Origin: AWTP1-9 sp035703165 | GTDB lineage: Bacteria > Bacteroidota > Bacteroidia > Chitinophagales > Chitinophagaceae | Length of the DNA: 26,838 bases | NCBI GenBank assembly: GCA_035703165.1 | Contig: DASSYR010000013.1 | Span: 1 to 26,838 of the forward strand | Reading direction: 5' to 3' | Shown here: positions 15,266-21,052 of the stretch, piece after piece | Layout: each line of letters opens with the position of its first letter | How positions within the stretch are numbered: the stretch's first letter is position 1 | Translations under genes and position numbers: made by a program | Notes under the pieces: generated by a model | What the model was told of the DNA's origin: nothing | Database searches by the model: none | What the model saw: only the letters and a program-made list of their open reading frames with translations

Positions 15266-16762
15266 CTATTCTCCCATCACTTCTTCCTCTCTTTTCTTAC
15301 GCCAGCTTTTATGTTTTGCACCATCCATCTTTACAATTTTTGGAGTAAACTTACCTACTACATCCACCAATGCTTTCTGACTTTTCATTACAACTTCTAT
15401 GTCTTTATAAGCAAAGGGTGATTCATCTTTTCCGCCGCCAAGTAACTTCACTCCATGTTTTTGTAACTCCTCTTTGAATTGTTTATCGGTTACACTTTCC
15501 ATTGCTCTGGTACGGCTCATCTTTCTTCCTGCACCGTGAGAAGCTGAATTAATGGATGCCGCCTCACCTTTACCTTTTACAATAAAACCGGGAGCCGTCA
15601 TTGAACCGGGAATGATACCCAATACATCTTTGCCGGCCGGAGTGGCTCCTTTACGATGAACAATTACTTCTTTTCCTTTTCCGCCTGATGCGGAATCTGC
15701 GACATACATTTCCTTCCAGGCAAAGTTGTGATGGTTCTCCACCATCGTTATTGGTTTTCTTCCCAGTTGTTTGGCAATCTTTGTATGTATCACATGATGA
15801 CAGGCTGAAGCATAATCACCGGCTAAGTTCATCGCCTTCCAGTATTCTATTCCTTCTTCTTCATCCAAACTTAACCACGCCAAATTCCTTGTCCCGCCAT
15901 CTGGGCAGGATAGCAAACGTCTTTTGCTGATGGCGAGTTTGGTATAGTGATTGGCAATATTTGCACCTAATGCTCTCGAACCGGAGTGACTCAATAAACC
16001 AACATACACACCTGCTTCCACACCTAACACGGCATCTTTCCCATCAATCTCTACTACACCAAACTCTACAAAGTGATTACCACTACCGGAACTTCCTAAT
16101 TGTTTCCAGGCTCTTCCATGTAAGTTTTTTAATAAAGGCAACTGGTGAAAGAGTTCGTTCTCCATTACTTCATGATCAGCTGCTTTATCAAACTGTGCCC
16201 CACTTCCAAACAAAGTAGCTTCCCCAATTTCTCTTGCAAAGAAGTTTTCTTTTTGAATGAGTTCTTTTGGGTCAATATCAAATATGCTTAAGCACATACG
16301 GCAACCAATATCCACTCCTACTCCATAAGGTATCACAGCGTTTTCTGTTGCGAGTACACCACCAATCGGCAAACCATAACCACTATGTGCATCGGGCATT
16401 AATGCGCCTGCTACACTGATAGGTAATTTAGCCGCCTGGTACATTTGATGCATGGCTCCTTCTTCAATATGTTCCTGTCCGAATACATTGAACTGGATGC
16501 CGGTTTGATTCAAGAAAATATCCGTGCTGCCACCCTGAGCCTGTCGAAGGGTGGGCATTAATTTTTCAGCAATTGGCTGGAGTGTTTCATCATTCAAATA
16601 ATTTTCAGGAGCATTTAATATTTGTTTTAATATATCAAATGCTTCCGTTTCTGTATGATGTTTGAATTTGGTATTCATTACCTGCATCGCCACACTCACT
16701 ACCGGTCCTTCCGGGTAACCTATGGCTCTTATTTGTTTTCCTGATAATTTTAATTTGCTCAT
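15266..16762 (-). CDS. rtcB: RtcB family RNA-splicing/repair ligase
   Basis: A GTP- and Mn-dependent ligase that joins 2',3'-cyclic-phosphate or 3'-phosphate RNA ends to 5'-OH ends. Visible motifs are MPDAHSGYG (122-130), GVDIGCR with the metal-binding Cys154, GNHF (His230), SHSGSR (His259), ENHHNFAW (His344/345), GSMTAPGF, and SHGAGR with His409 as the likely guanylated residue. All key positions look intact, so the enzyme should be active. At 498 residues it is on the long side, with an N-terminal extension. Residues 72-79 (LRQAQGGS) are encoded by a palindromic dispersed repeat inserted in frame. Its ATG overlaps the fic stop by 4 bases, so the two are translated together. Confidence 0.93.
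   Translation of the reverse strand: MSKLKLSGKQIRAIGYPEGPVVSVAMQVMNTKFKHHTETEAFDILKQILNAPENYLNDETLQPIAEKLMPTLRQAQGGSTDIFLNQTGIQFNVFGQEHIEEGAMHQMYQAAKLPISVAGALMPDAHSGYGLPIGGVLATENAVIPYGVGVDIGCRMCLSIFDIDPKELIQKENFFAREIGEATLFGSGAQFDKAADHEVMENELFHQLPLLKNLHGRAWKQLGSSGSGNHFVEFGVVEIDGKDAVLGVEAGVYVGLLSHSGSRALGANIANHYTKLAISKRRLLSCPDGGTRNLAWLSLDEEEGIEYWKAMNLAGDYASACHHVIHTKIAKQLGRKPITMVENHHNFAWKEMYVADSASGGKGKEVIVHRKGATPAGKDVLGIIPGSMTAPGFIVKGKGEAASINSASHGAGRKMSRTRAMESVTDKQFKEELQKHGVKLLGGGKDESPFAYKDIEVVMKSQKALVDVVGKFTPKIVKMDGAKHKSWRKKREEEVMGE
16530..16554. repeat. Palindromic dispersed repeat inside rtcB
   Basis: CCACCCT (16530-16536) and AGGGTGG (16548-16554) flank GAGCCTGTCGA. The core CCTGAGCCTGTCGAAGG is a REP-like palindrome that I recognise from many unrelated bacterial genomes, usually intergenic. 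Here it is read in frame as RQAQGG inside the N-terminal extension of RtcB, before the first conserved motif. Confidence 0.65.
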
Positions 16763-18087
16763 GTTGATTTTGCCTTAAACAATTGTTCAAACTTATTTGA
16801 CTTTCCAAACGCCTGTGTTTTCTTATTCAATTGAATCGTTTCCAAATAACCTAAGTCAACCAGCCCTTGCAAATCCGTTCTCGCTGTTTGGTTGGAAACA
16901 GAAAGTCTTGTCTCTATTTCTTTAACTGTCAAAATCAAAGTTGGTTCTTCATAAATCCATTTTAATATTAATGCCTGCCTTTCATTTATATTATCCAACC
17001 TGATAAAATCTGAAACCAGTCTTTTCTCCTGAATTTTTCGCTCTATATATTCTTTAAGACTTTCATACGCCAGTTTCATTGCCCTTAATTGATAACTGAC
17101 AAAATAGGTCAAATCATTTTCATCAGTTTCACAATAAATAAACGCCTTAGCATATTGGTCTTTTGATTTCAAAATCAATCTTGAAATAGATAAATACTCA
17201 ATTAGCCAATAGCCATTCTTAAGTAAATACCAATAAAATAAAGCCCTCGCAGTTCTGCCATTACCATCGACAAATGGATGAATAAATCCGATGAGAAAGT
17301 GTATAATGCAACCCTTTACTATAGGATGAATAAATATTTCTTTTGAATCATTATTAAAAAAAGTTATTACTTCCTTCATCAAATGACTCAATTCTTCGTG
17401 AGATGGGGGATAATGCACAACTTCCCCGTCTATTACATCAATAACCTTTACATTATCATCTTCCCTAAACCTTCCTTCATCTTCTTTATCATCTAAAGTC
17501 TTGTTGGAAACAAGTTTGTGTAATTCCAATAATTTATCGATTGTTAAATCTTCATTTTTCCATTCTAAAATCTTTTGAATAGACAAATAATTATTTAAAA
17601 TCATTTGTTCGGATTTGTTTCTTGGATTTTTATTTTTTCTCAGCATTTCTTTGGCCTCTTTTCTTGTTGTTACAGATCCTTCAATCTGACTTGAAGCAAT
17701 TGCTTCTTCCATGATAGAGCTTATTAAATATCTGTTTTTTTCATCGTTAGGGATAAGGCTTTTTGACTCCAGAGTTCCTCCAATATTTAAATCAAACAAA
17801 TGCAATAATTCCTGAATTTTTACATTCAAAAACCAGGTAAACAGGTATTTGCCAATCATCATTCTAAAAGGAGTGTTCTGCCTTCTTAATTTTGCTATTG
17901 CCCAAACTTCTTCTGGTTTTATTCCTGATGGGGTTTTTAAATACTTGACCTTATCCCAGAAATAATAGTTCTCGTTGACTTCATTTACCAAATTATTAAA
18001 TGATGGATTTTGAATTAATTCAACAATCCTTTGGTTTAAATATGGAAGTATATCTTTTAATTGGGGGGGAGTTTCTATTTTTCTCAT
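16759..18087 (-). CDS. Fic family protein (AMPylase type) with C-terminal winged helix
   Basis: Fic domain proteins usually transfer AMP from ATP to a hydroxyl side chain of a target protein. The active-site loop is complete: HPFVDGNGRTAR (about residues 270-281). The inhibitory helix motif SSQIEGS (about 132-138) precedes it, so activity should be self-inhibited through the Glu. The C-terminus (RQALILKWI... LSVSNQTARTDLQGLVDLGYLE) is a winged helix, suggesting DNA binding and possibly self-regulation. I use the ATG at 18087; a TTG 6 bases earlier falls inside the upstream repeat. The stop overlaps the rtcB start. The protein target is unknown; a link to RNA repair would be new to me. Confidence 0.87.
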   Translation of the reverse strand: MRKIETPPQLKDILPYLNQRIVELIQNPSFNNLVNEVNENYYFWDKVKYLKTPSGIKPEEVWAIAKLRRQNTPFRMMIGKYLFTWFLNVKIQELLHLFDLNIGGTLESKSLIPNDEKNRYLISSIMEEAIASSQIEGSVTTRKEAKEMLRKNKNPRNKSEQMILNNYLSIQKILEWKNEDLTIDKLLELHKLVSNKTLDDKEDEGRFREDDNVKVIDVIDGEVVHYPPSHEELSHLMKEVITFFNNDSKEIFIHPIVKGCIIHFLIGFIHPFVDGNGRTARALFYWYLLKNGYWLIEYLSISRLILKSKDQYAKAFIYCETDENDLTYFVSYQLRAMKLAYESLKEYIERKIQEKRLVSDFIRLDNINERQALILKWIYEEPTLILTVKEIETRLSVSNQTARTDLQGLVDLGYLETIQLNKKTQAFGKSNKFEQLFKAKST

Positions 18088-18090
18088 TTT

Positions 18091-18193
18091 CAAAATATCC
18101 TAATTTTTTATAAATTTGGAAATATTTCCAGAATTAAAGATAAATCCCTCTTTTTACAAAATGTCCTAATTTTTTATAAATTTGGAGATATTT
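18091..18193. repeat. Two 37-bp direct repeats upstream of fic, candidate operator
   Basis: 18091-18127 and 18157-18193 match at 35 of 37 positions, with a period of 66 bp; the shared core is CCTAATTTTTTATAAATTTG. A third partial copy (TTTTTATAAATTTA) lies at 18191-18204. The first copy abuts the fic start codon, so a protein bound there would block expression of fic-rtcB. The Fic protein's own winged helix is a natural candidate for the binder; this is inference. Confidence 0.7.
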
Positions 18194-18227
18194 TTATAAA
18201 TTTAATCATAACTATTTGATTTACAAT

Positions 18228-18259
18228 AAAAACATCCGGCACCAAAATGATACCGAATG
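18228..18259 (-). terminator. Intrinsic terminator after the AAA ATPase unit
   Basis: On the minus strand a 12-bp stem (18259-18248 with 18244-18233, including G-U pairs) closes a 3-base TTT loop and is followed by TTTTT (18232-18228). This is a strong terminator shape. It separates the AAA/tRNA-like unit from the fic-rtcB unit. Confidence 0.8.
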
Positions 18260-18264
18260 TAATT

Positions 18265-18336
18265 TTATTTCTGTAGCACAAAGATTTGCCTCAACTGTTC
18301 CACCAATGCACAATAGCCGTTGCTGCGCCATTTCAT
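18265..18336 (-). CDS. Possible 23-residue peptide between the AAA gene and its terminator
   Basis: The short frame starts 12 bases after the AAA stop and ends 5 bases before the terminator stem, so it fills the 3' end of the transcript. It reads MKWRSNGYCALVEQLRQIFV plus LQK. I do not recognise it. The segment GYCALVEQLRQI loosely resembles GYWCVLEQRSI in the frame at 20453-20608. Chance is a real possibility for so short a frame. Confidence 0.3.
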   Translation of the reverse strand: MKWRSNGYCALVEQLRQIFVLQK

Positions 18337-18348
18337 TCGTAGTTTTGT

Positions 18349-19416
18349 TTAATTTTCAATCAACTGTCTTTTAAAACCAATTACCTCCGTTCTTCCTGCG
18401 TGATATTCTTTTTCACCGGGATTAGCAATTTCTGCTATGGTCATTGGTTTGGTTATGGTGCTGTTCATTCCCATGTGATTGCTTAATCGTTGTGCCTTGC
18501 TTACACTCAGCTTACCAAACTCGTATTTCGCTATCAACCTTCCTTTACGCATCAACGCACTATCTACTAAAGTGAGTGAATTATTAAAAGTGCAGATGAG
18601 TTGTACATTCAAAAAGTCAGCCAGCAATCCATCGGAAATATTCAGCAGGTTACTTACCGCTGAGTTAGCATTACTGCGCCTGTCCATAATGATATTTTCT
18701 GCATCTTCAATTATCACTACGCTGTTGGGATTATCTACCAACAAATCAATGAACTCTGGGTCAACCAAACTACCGGCAATATTGGGTGACAAAAACATTA
18801 CCCTTTTGTTGATTTTACCAATCAGGTAACGCAGGTAAGTGGTTTTGCCTGTACCCGGCAAACCATGCAGTAGCACAATCCCTTTATCATTCTTCTGGTT
18901 CAACCGCTTTCTTATGATTTCATCTGTTTCTTTAAAATCATCCTCATAATACAGATTCAGGTCAAGTTTGGTACGTTTTATCTCCATTGCTTTTAACTCC
19001 ATATAACTGCCGCTCTTAACGATCAGGTTTATCTCCAATGGTCTTCTGCGCTGCTTTTCCTTAAACGTCTTTAATAAATGAATCAGTTCTTCCACAAATT
19101 CATTGGATGAATAGCCGTGCAATATTTCACAATATCTTGGGCCAAACTCCAGCACACAATTATTTTTTAATATCATCAATGTATCACTAAACTCTGTTTT
19201 TGCTTTCTTTCTTTCATGATAACGATAGCTATGCATTGACTGAATCATTGCAGCATACTTTTCCCATACCGCTTTAAAAGCTTTTTCACCATCTATATGG
19301 TTAACAAAGCTCAAACTTGGTATGCAGTTAAAGCAATACATGTATAGCGCCTTACTGTCCAGGTAAGAGTTTGCAAATACGCTATTCGTATCTATTATTT
19401 TCTGTTGTGTTTCCAT
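18349..19416 (-). CDS. BCS1-like AAA+ ATPase with a family-specific N-terminal domain
   Basis: The C-terminal half is a AAA+ module of the BCS1-like kind: Walker A HGLPGTGKTT (184-193), Walker B VVIIEDAE (233-240), sensor-1 CTFNNS, and arginine-finger region SALMRKGRL (286-294). The region NLLNISDGLLADFLN is typical of that clade. Residues about 22-130 form an N-terminal domain with no name known to me, with PSLSFVNHID and CVLEFGPRYCEILH. The last 13 residues contain VIGFKRQ. The protein encoded at 19803-20228 shares this N-terminal domain and tail but has no ATPase. No membrane segment is apparent. The gene lies 117 bases downstream of a tRNA-like gene in the same orientation. Substrate unknown; remodelling an RNA-protein complex is one option. 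Confidence 0.85.
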   Translation of the reverse strand: METQQKIIDTNSVFANSYLDSKALYMYCFNCIPSLSFVNHIDGEKAFKAVWEKYAAMIQSMHSYRYHERKKAKTEFSDTLMILKNNCVLEFGPRYCEILHGYSSNEFVEELIHLLKTFKEKQRRRPLEINLIVKSGSYMELKAMEIKRTKLDLNLYYEDDFKETDEIIRKRLNQKNDKGIVLLHGLPGTGKTTYLRYLIGKINKRVMFLSPNIAGSLVDPEFIDLLVDNPNSVVIIEDAENIIMDRRSNANSAVSNLLNISDGLLADFLNVQLICTFNNSLTLVDSALMRKGRLIAKYEFGKLSVSKAQRLSNHMGMNSTITKPMTIAEIANPGEKEYHAGRTEVIGFKRQLIEN

Positions 19417-19452
19417 GTTATCTTATTTTGAAATAGTAATAGAATAATTGTA

Positions 19453-19464
19453 CCCAATTTTGGG
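19453..19464. repeat. Small palindrome in the AAA gene leader
   Basis: CCCAATTTTGGG is a perfect 12-base palindrome 37 bases upstream of the AAA ATPase start. It could be an operator or a small RNA hairpin. The rest of 19417-19533 is AT-rich and shows no gene and no clear promoter box. Confidence 0.35.
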
Positions 19465-19533
19465 CAGTGTCATTATTGCTATTTCATTACACGAGTGCAC
19501 ATAATTTTTGATTTTTAATTATTAATTACTCTG

Positions 19534-19607
19534 CGGTGCTCCGTGGAATTGAACCACGATGTCCGGGATTTCACTCCGGTGCATAAAAACCATTCTGCCA
19601 AAGCACC
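19534..19607 (-). tRNA. tRNA-like gene, anticodon GAA (Phe-like), no encoded CCA
   Basis: A full cloverleaf can be drawn over 74 bases. The 7-bp acceptor is GGTGCTT with GAGCACC (last pair T-G), with T8 present. The D-arm is GCA/TGC with a GG-containing loop. The anticodon arm is CCGG/CCGG with loop GTGAAAT (T33, anticodon GAA, A37). The variable loop has 4 bases. The 5-bp T-stem is CGTGG/CCACG with loop TTCAATT. Odd points: the last anticodon-stem pair is an A-C mismatch, loop position 32 is G, the D-arm is of the short ATGGTT type unlike usual bacterial tRNA-Phe, and CCA is not encoded. It lies between two paralogous protein genes, so it may be a tRNA mimic or specialised tRNA instead of the housekeeping tRNA-Phe. 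Confidence 0.68.
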
Positions 19608-19614
19608 ATATGTT

Positions 19615-19690
19615 TGAGACCTGCAGAAGATTCGAACCTGCATTCTCTCCGCTCCAGAGGAAGTATCCAACCAGTTGGAATGCTACTATA
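19615..19690 (-). ncRNA. Degenerate tRNA-like element
   Basis: Immediately upstream of the GAA tRNA-like gene (minus-strand sense), a D-arm-like hairpin TCC-AACTGGTT-GGA (with the GG of D-loops) is followed by a possible anticodon arm CTTCC/CGGAG with loop TCTGGAG. A T-arm-like segment GCAGG-TTCGAAT-CTTCTGC comes next, with a canonical T-loop but a 2-base excess in the 3' arm. I cannot find an acceptor stem: the 5' and 3' flanks do not pair, and position 33 would be C. It is therefore either a decayed tRNA, a deliberate mimic lacking the acceptor stem, or a piece of a longer RNA. Confidence 0.4.
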
Positions 19691-19692
19691 AG

Positions 19693-19710
19693 CTGGCAAC
19701 ATTGCTGTTG
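19693..19710. repeat. 6-bp hairpin upstream of the degenerate tRNA-like element
   Basis: GGCAAC and GTTGCC flank the loop AGCAAT on the minus strand. It stands between the strong hairpin at 19744-19777 and the degenerate tRNA-like element, so it may be part of one longer structured RNA or a processing signal. No T run follows. Confidence 0.4.
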
Positions 19711-19743
19711 CCCTGTTAATTGGCTTAATGGTTAACACTTTTA

Positions 19744-19777
19744 AAAGCTTCCCCGCTACACCTGCGGGGAGAGCTTT
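19744..19777. repeat. Strong hairpin downstream of the small paralogue gene
   Basis: AAAGCTTCCCCGC (19744-19756) pairs with GCGGGGA-AGCTTT (19764-19777, one bulged base), 13 bp closing a 7-base loop TACACCT. It lies 26 bases past the stop of the small paralogue. On the minus strand it is followed by only TTTT, so it could be a weak terminator, an RNA processing site or an element of the tRNA-like array. Next to it (19720-19733, plus sense), TTGGCTTAATGGTT matches the D-arm wording TTGGCnnAATGGTT of the GAA tRNA-like gene, but in the opposite orientation. Confidence 0.55.
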
Positions 19778-19802
19778 ATCCTCCTTCTGCACATAATCGG
19801 TT

Positions 19803-20228
19803 TCAATTGGCTACAGTTTGCCGGGCGAACCCAATCACAGTTTTCTCTTTCTCTGCCACCATCCTGAATTCGGCCAGGTTCCGGATTAGTTCATTTGCCC
19901 AGGTATATTGTTTGTTGGTGTGCAATACCTGGCAATAATTATTTCCTAGCTCCAGCATCCGGCTGTTGGTCAAAATGAAAACTGTATTGTTGAAATACAT
20001 TTTCTTTTCATCATGTTCAAAATAGGCATGCTGATAAACTGCTACTATTTCATAAGTAAACCGTTCATTAATATATGCATAGGCCTTTGTGGTATCCAAC
20101 TCACCAATAAAGCTTACACAGGGCATCCGGTCAAACTCCCGTATATACCAAGCCTTCACTTCAAAATAATGCCCCTGCAATAAGGCGCCCACTTCTTTTA
20201 TTTTTCTGCCAAATAATACTTGTAACAT
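19803..20228 (-). CDS. Small paralogue of the AAA ATPase lacking the ATPase domain
   Basis: A 141-residue protein. Residues 35-103 align by eye with residues 32-100 of the AAA protein: PCVSFIGELD with PSLSFVNHID, FILTNSRMLELGNNYCQVLH with MILKNNCVLEFGPRYCEILH. The last residues, VIGFARQTVAN, match VIGFKRQLIEN at the ATPase's end. The protein therefore looks like the N-terminal domain joined straight to the C-terminal tail with the AAA module missing. It has no signal peptide or membrane helix. It may be an adaptor or RNA-binding partner that forms mixed complexes with the ATPase. It lies upstream of the tRNA-like cluster, same orientation. I know no name for this domain. Confidence 0.75.
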   Translation of the reverse strand: MLQVLFGRKIKEVGALLQGHYFEVKAWYIREFDRMPCVSFIGELDTTKAYAYINERFTYEIVAVYQHAYFEHDEKKMYFNNTVFILTNSRMLELGNNYCQVLHTNKQYTWANELIRNLAEFRMVAEKEKTVIGFARQTVAN

Positions 20229-20259
20229 TTTAATCCTGTTTTACCTGTTCATAATTGTT

Positions 20260-20382
20260 TTACTTTTTTCTATTACCCAATTGTTTGTGTCGTATATGTT
20301 CCAATATTACCCATTCCAGCAGCTTTACCAACATGCCAGCAAGCAGTTTTTGAAAACCCGAATCCATAAATAGTATTTTCAT
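20260..20382 (-). CDS. Possible 40-residue protein upstream of the small paralogue
   Basis: ATG at 20382, stop at 20260-20262, 31 bases before the small-paralogue start and 19 bases after the terminator T run at 20401. It reads MKILFMDSGFQKLLAGMLVK, then LLEWVILEHIRHKQLGNRKK: an amphipathic or hydrophobic helix followed by a basic tail. I do not recognise it. Position and composition fit a small protein or a leader peptide; coding is not proven. Confidence 0.4.
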   Translation of the reverse strand: MKILFMDSGFQKLLAGMLVKLLEWVILEHIRHKQLGNRKK

Positions 20383-20400
20383 AAGTTAGTTTTATTGCAT

Positions 20401-20431
20401 AAAAAAACCCGGTCACTCACTGCAACCGGGT
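20401..20431 (-). terminator. Intrinsic terminator
   Basis: ACCCGGT (20407-20413) pairs with ACCGGGT (20425-20431), 7 bp with an 11-base loop. On the minus strand it is followed by a run of seven T (20407-20401). It ends whatever RNA is made from 20440-20640 on the minus strand and isolates it from the downstream AAA-type unit. Confidence 0.8.
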
Positions 20432-20565
20432 CTGATTAGTACACATATTATTTTATGTGCAGACACAATACGGTTGGCAGTCTATGTTATCACGGGCATT
20501 GCCATTGGGCACAATACTCCTTTGCTCAAGGACACACCAATATCCTATGACTGGTGATAACATCG
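20407..20565 (-). ncRNA. Candidate structured RNA ending in a terminator
   Basis: ATGTTATCAC (20484-20493) and GTGATAACAT (20554-20563) form a perfect 10-bp inverted repeat. Nested inside on the minus strand are ATTGG/CCAAT and, within that, TCCTT/AAGGA. Directly after the two arms of the long stem, CAGTC and GACTG could pair as a pseudoknot. Downstream follow an ACAT/ATGT hairpin (about 20443-20458) and the terminator. That much nesting in 160 bases suggests an RNA gene. The same segment is also open for a 51-residue frame (20453-20608), so a coding role competes with this reading. Confidence 0.45.
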
Positions 20566-20608
20566 TCCCTGTTTTACTAAATCGTTTATGTTTGAACTGC
20601 TTCAGCAT
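20453..20608 (-). CDS. Possible 51-residue Cys-containing peptide
   Basis: ATG at 20608, stop at 20453-20455. The frame begins MLKQFKHKRFSKTGTM, has GYWCVLEQRSIVPNG in the middle and ends NIDCQPYCVCT with three Cys close together. It has no recognised family. A basic start and a Cys-rich end would fit a small secreted or modified peptide, but the region is so strongly structured at the RNA level that a non-coding RNA is equally likely. The A-rich sequence just before the ATG is compatible with Bacteroidota initiation. Confidence 0.35.
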   Translation of the reverse strand: MLKQFKHKRFSKTGTMLSPVIGYWCVLEQRSIVPNGNARDNIDCQPYCVCT

Positions 20609-20701
20609 TTATATTTTTTCTTTTTACACAGATTCAACTACACTTAGAATTGCATAAAAGAAAATAAATCTTTTTTCAATTCCTTCGTTTAGCATTCATC
20701 A

Positions 20702-20727
20702 TCCACCTTGGCAGTAGCCATGGCGGA
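20702..20727. repeat. REP-like imperfect palindrome
   Basis: TCCACCTTGGC and GCCATGGCGGA flank AGTA; nine of eleven positions pair. It lies just downstream of a terminator. Sequences of the form TCCGCCnnnGC...GCnnnGGCGGA recur in many genomes from my recollection. No coding role is apparent. Confidence 0.4.
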
Positions 20728-20732
20728 CAAAG

Positions 20733-20757
20733 AAAAACCCCGACGATACTGTCGGGG
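20733..20757 (-). terminator. Intrinsic terminator
   Basis: CCCCGAC (20738-20744) pairs with GTCGGGG (20751-20757), 7 bp with a 6-base loop. On the minus strand it is followed by TTTTT (20737-20733). It closes the unit that holds the short frame at 20788-20880. Confidence 0.82.
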
Positions 20758-20787
20758 CCTGTGTTATATTGAATCCGTTTAGTAAAC

Positions 20788-20880
20788 TTATTCAGCAGCA
20801 ACAGATGCCCCGCAAACAGTATAGTCACCTTTGGGACTAAACCAATTCGCTCTTTCGATATGTAATGGTATGCGAAGCAT
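20788..20880 (-). CDS. Possible 30-residue peptide followed by a terminator
   Basis: ATG at 20880, stop at 20788-20790, 30 bases before the terminator stem. It reads MLRIPLHIERANWFSPKGDY, then TVCGASVAAE. I do not recognise it. A promoter-like TTTTG ... AATCTTTG stands just upstream, and a dedicated terminator follows, so this is a complete small transcription unit; whether the product is peptide or RNA is open. A longer 87-codon frame covering it reads through the terminator and is unlikely. Confidence 0.4.
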   Translation of the reverse strand: MLRIPLHIERANWFSPKGDYTVCGASVAAE

Positions 20881-20908
20881 TTGTTGTTATTAATTTTATT
20901 TGCGGGTG

Positions 20909-20941
20909 CAAAGATTAAAATAATTTTTTGATACTCCAAAA
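20909..20941 (-). promoter_or_regulatory. Candidate promoter of the first small unit
   Basis: On the minus strand TTTTG (20941-20937) is followed after about 20 bases by TAATCTTTG (20917-20909), one base longer than the TAnnTTTG consensus. It would start a transcript about 25 bases before the 30-residue frame. Between 20942 and 21052 I see only AT-rich spacer. Confidence 0.3.
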
Positions 20942-21052
20942 TTATTAAAACATTTTTTGCTGCACTTTTAAAAAGCCTTTATAAATTACCTTTCTCCTTC
21001 TTACAACGCCTTTCCAGGTAGTAATTACCGTTAACAGAAATTAAACAATTTT

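Noticed and set aside
19571..19792. A 73-codon minus-strand frame across the tRNA-like cluster
   Set aside because: It overlaps most of the GAA tRNA-like gene, the degenerate element and the strong hairpin. Its protein has no recognisable features.
20676..20939. An 87-codon minus-strand frame
   Set aside because: It reads through a strong intrinsic terminator and the REP-like palindrome, and starts upstream of the promoter-like box; the shorter frame at 20788-20880 fits the transcript better.
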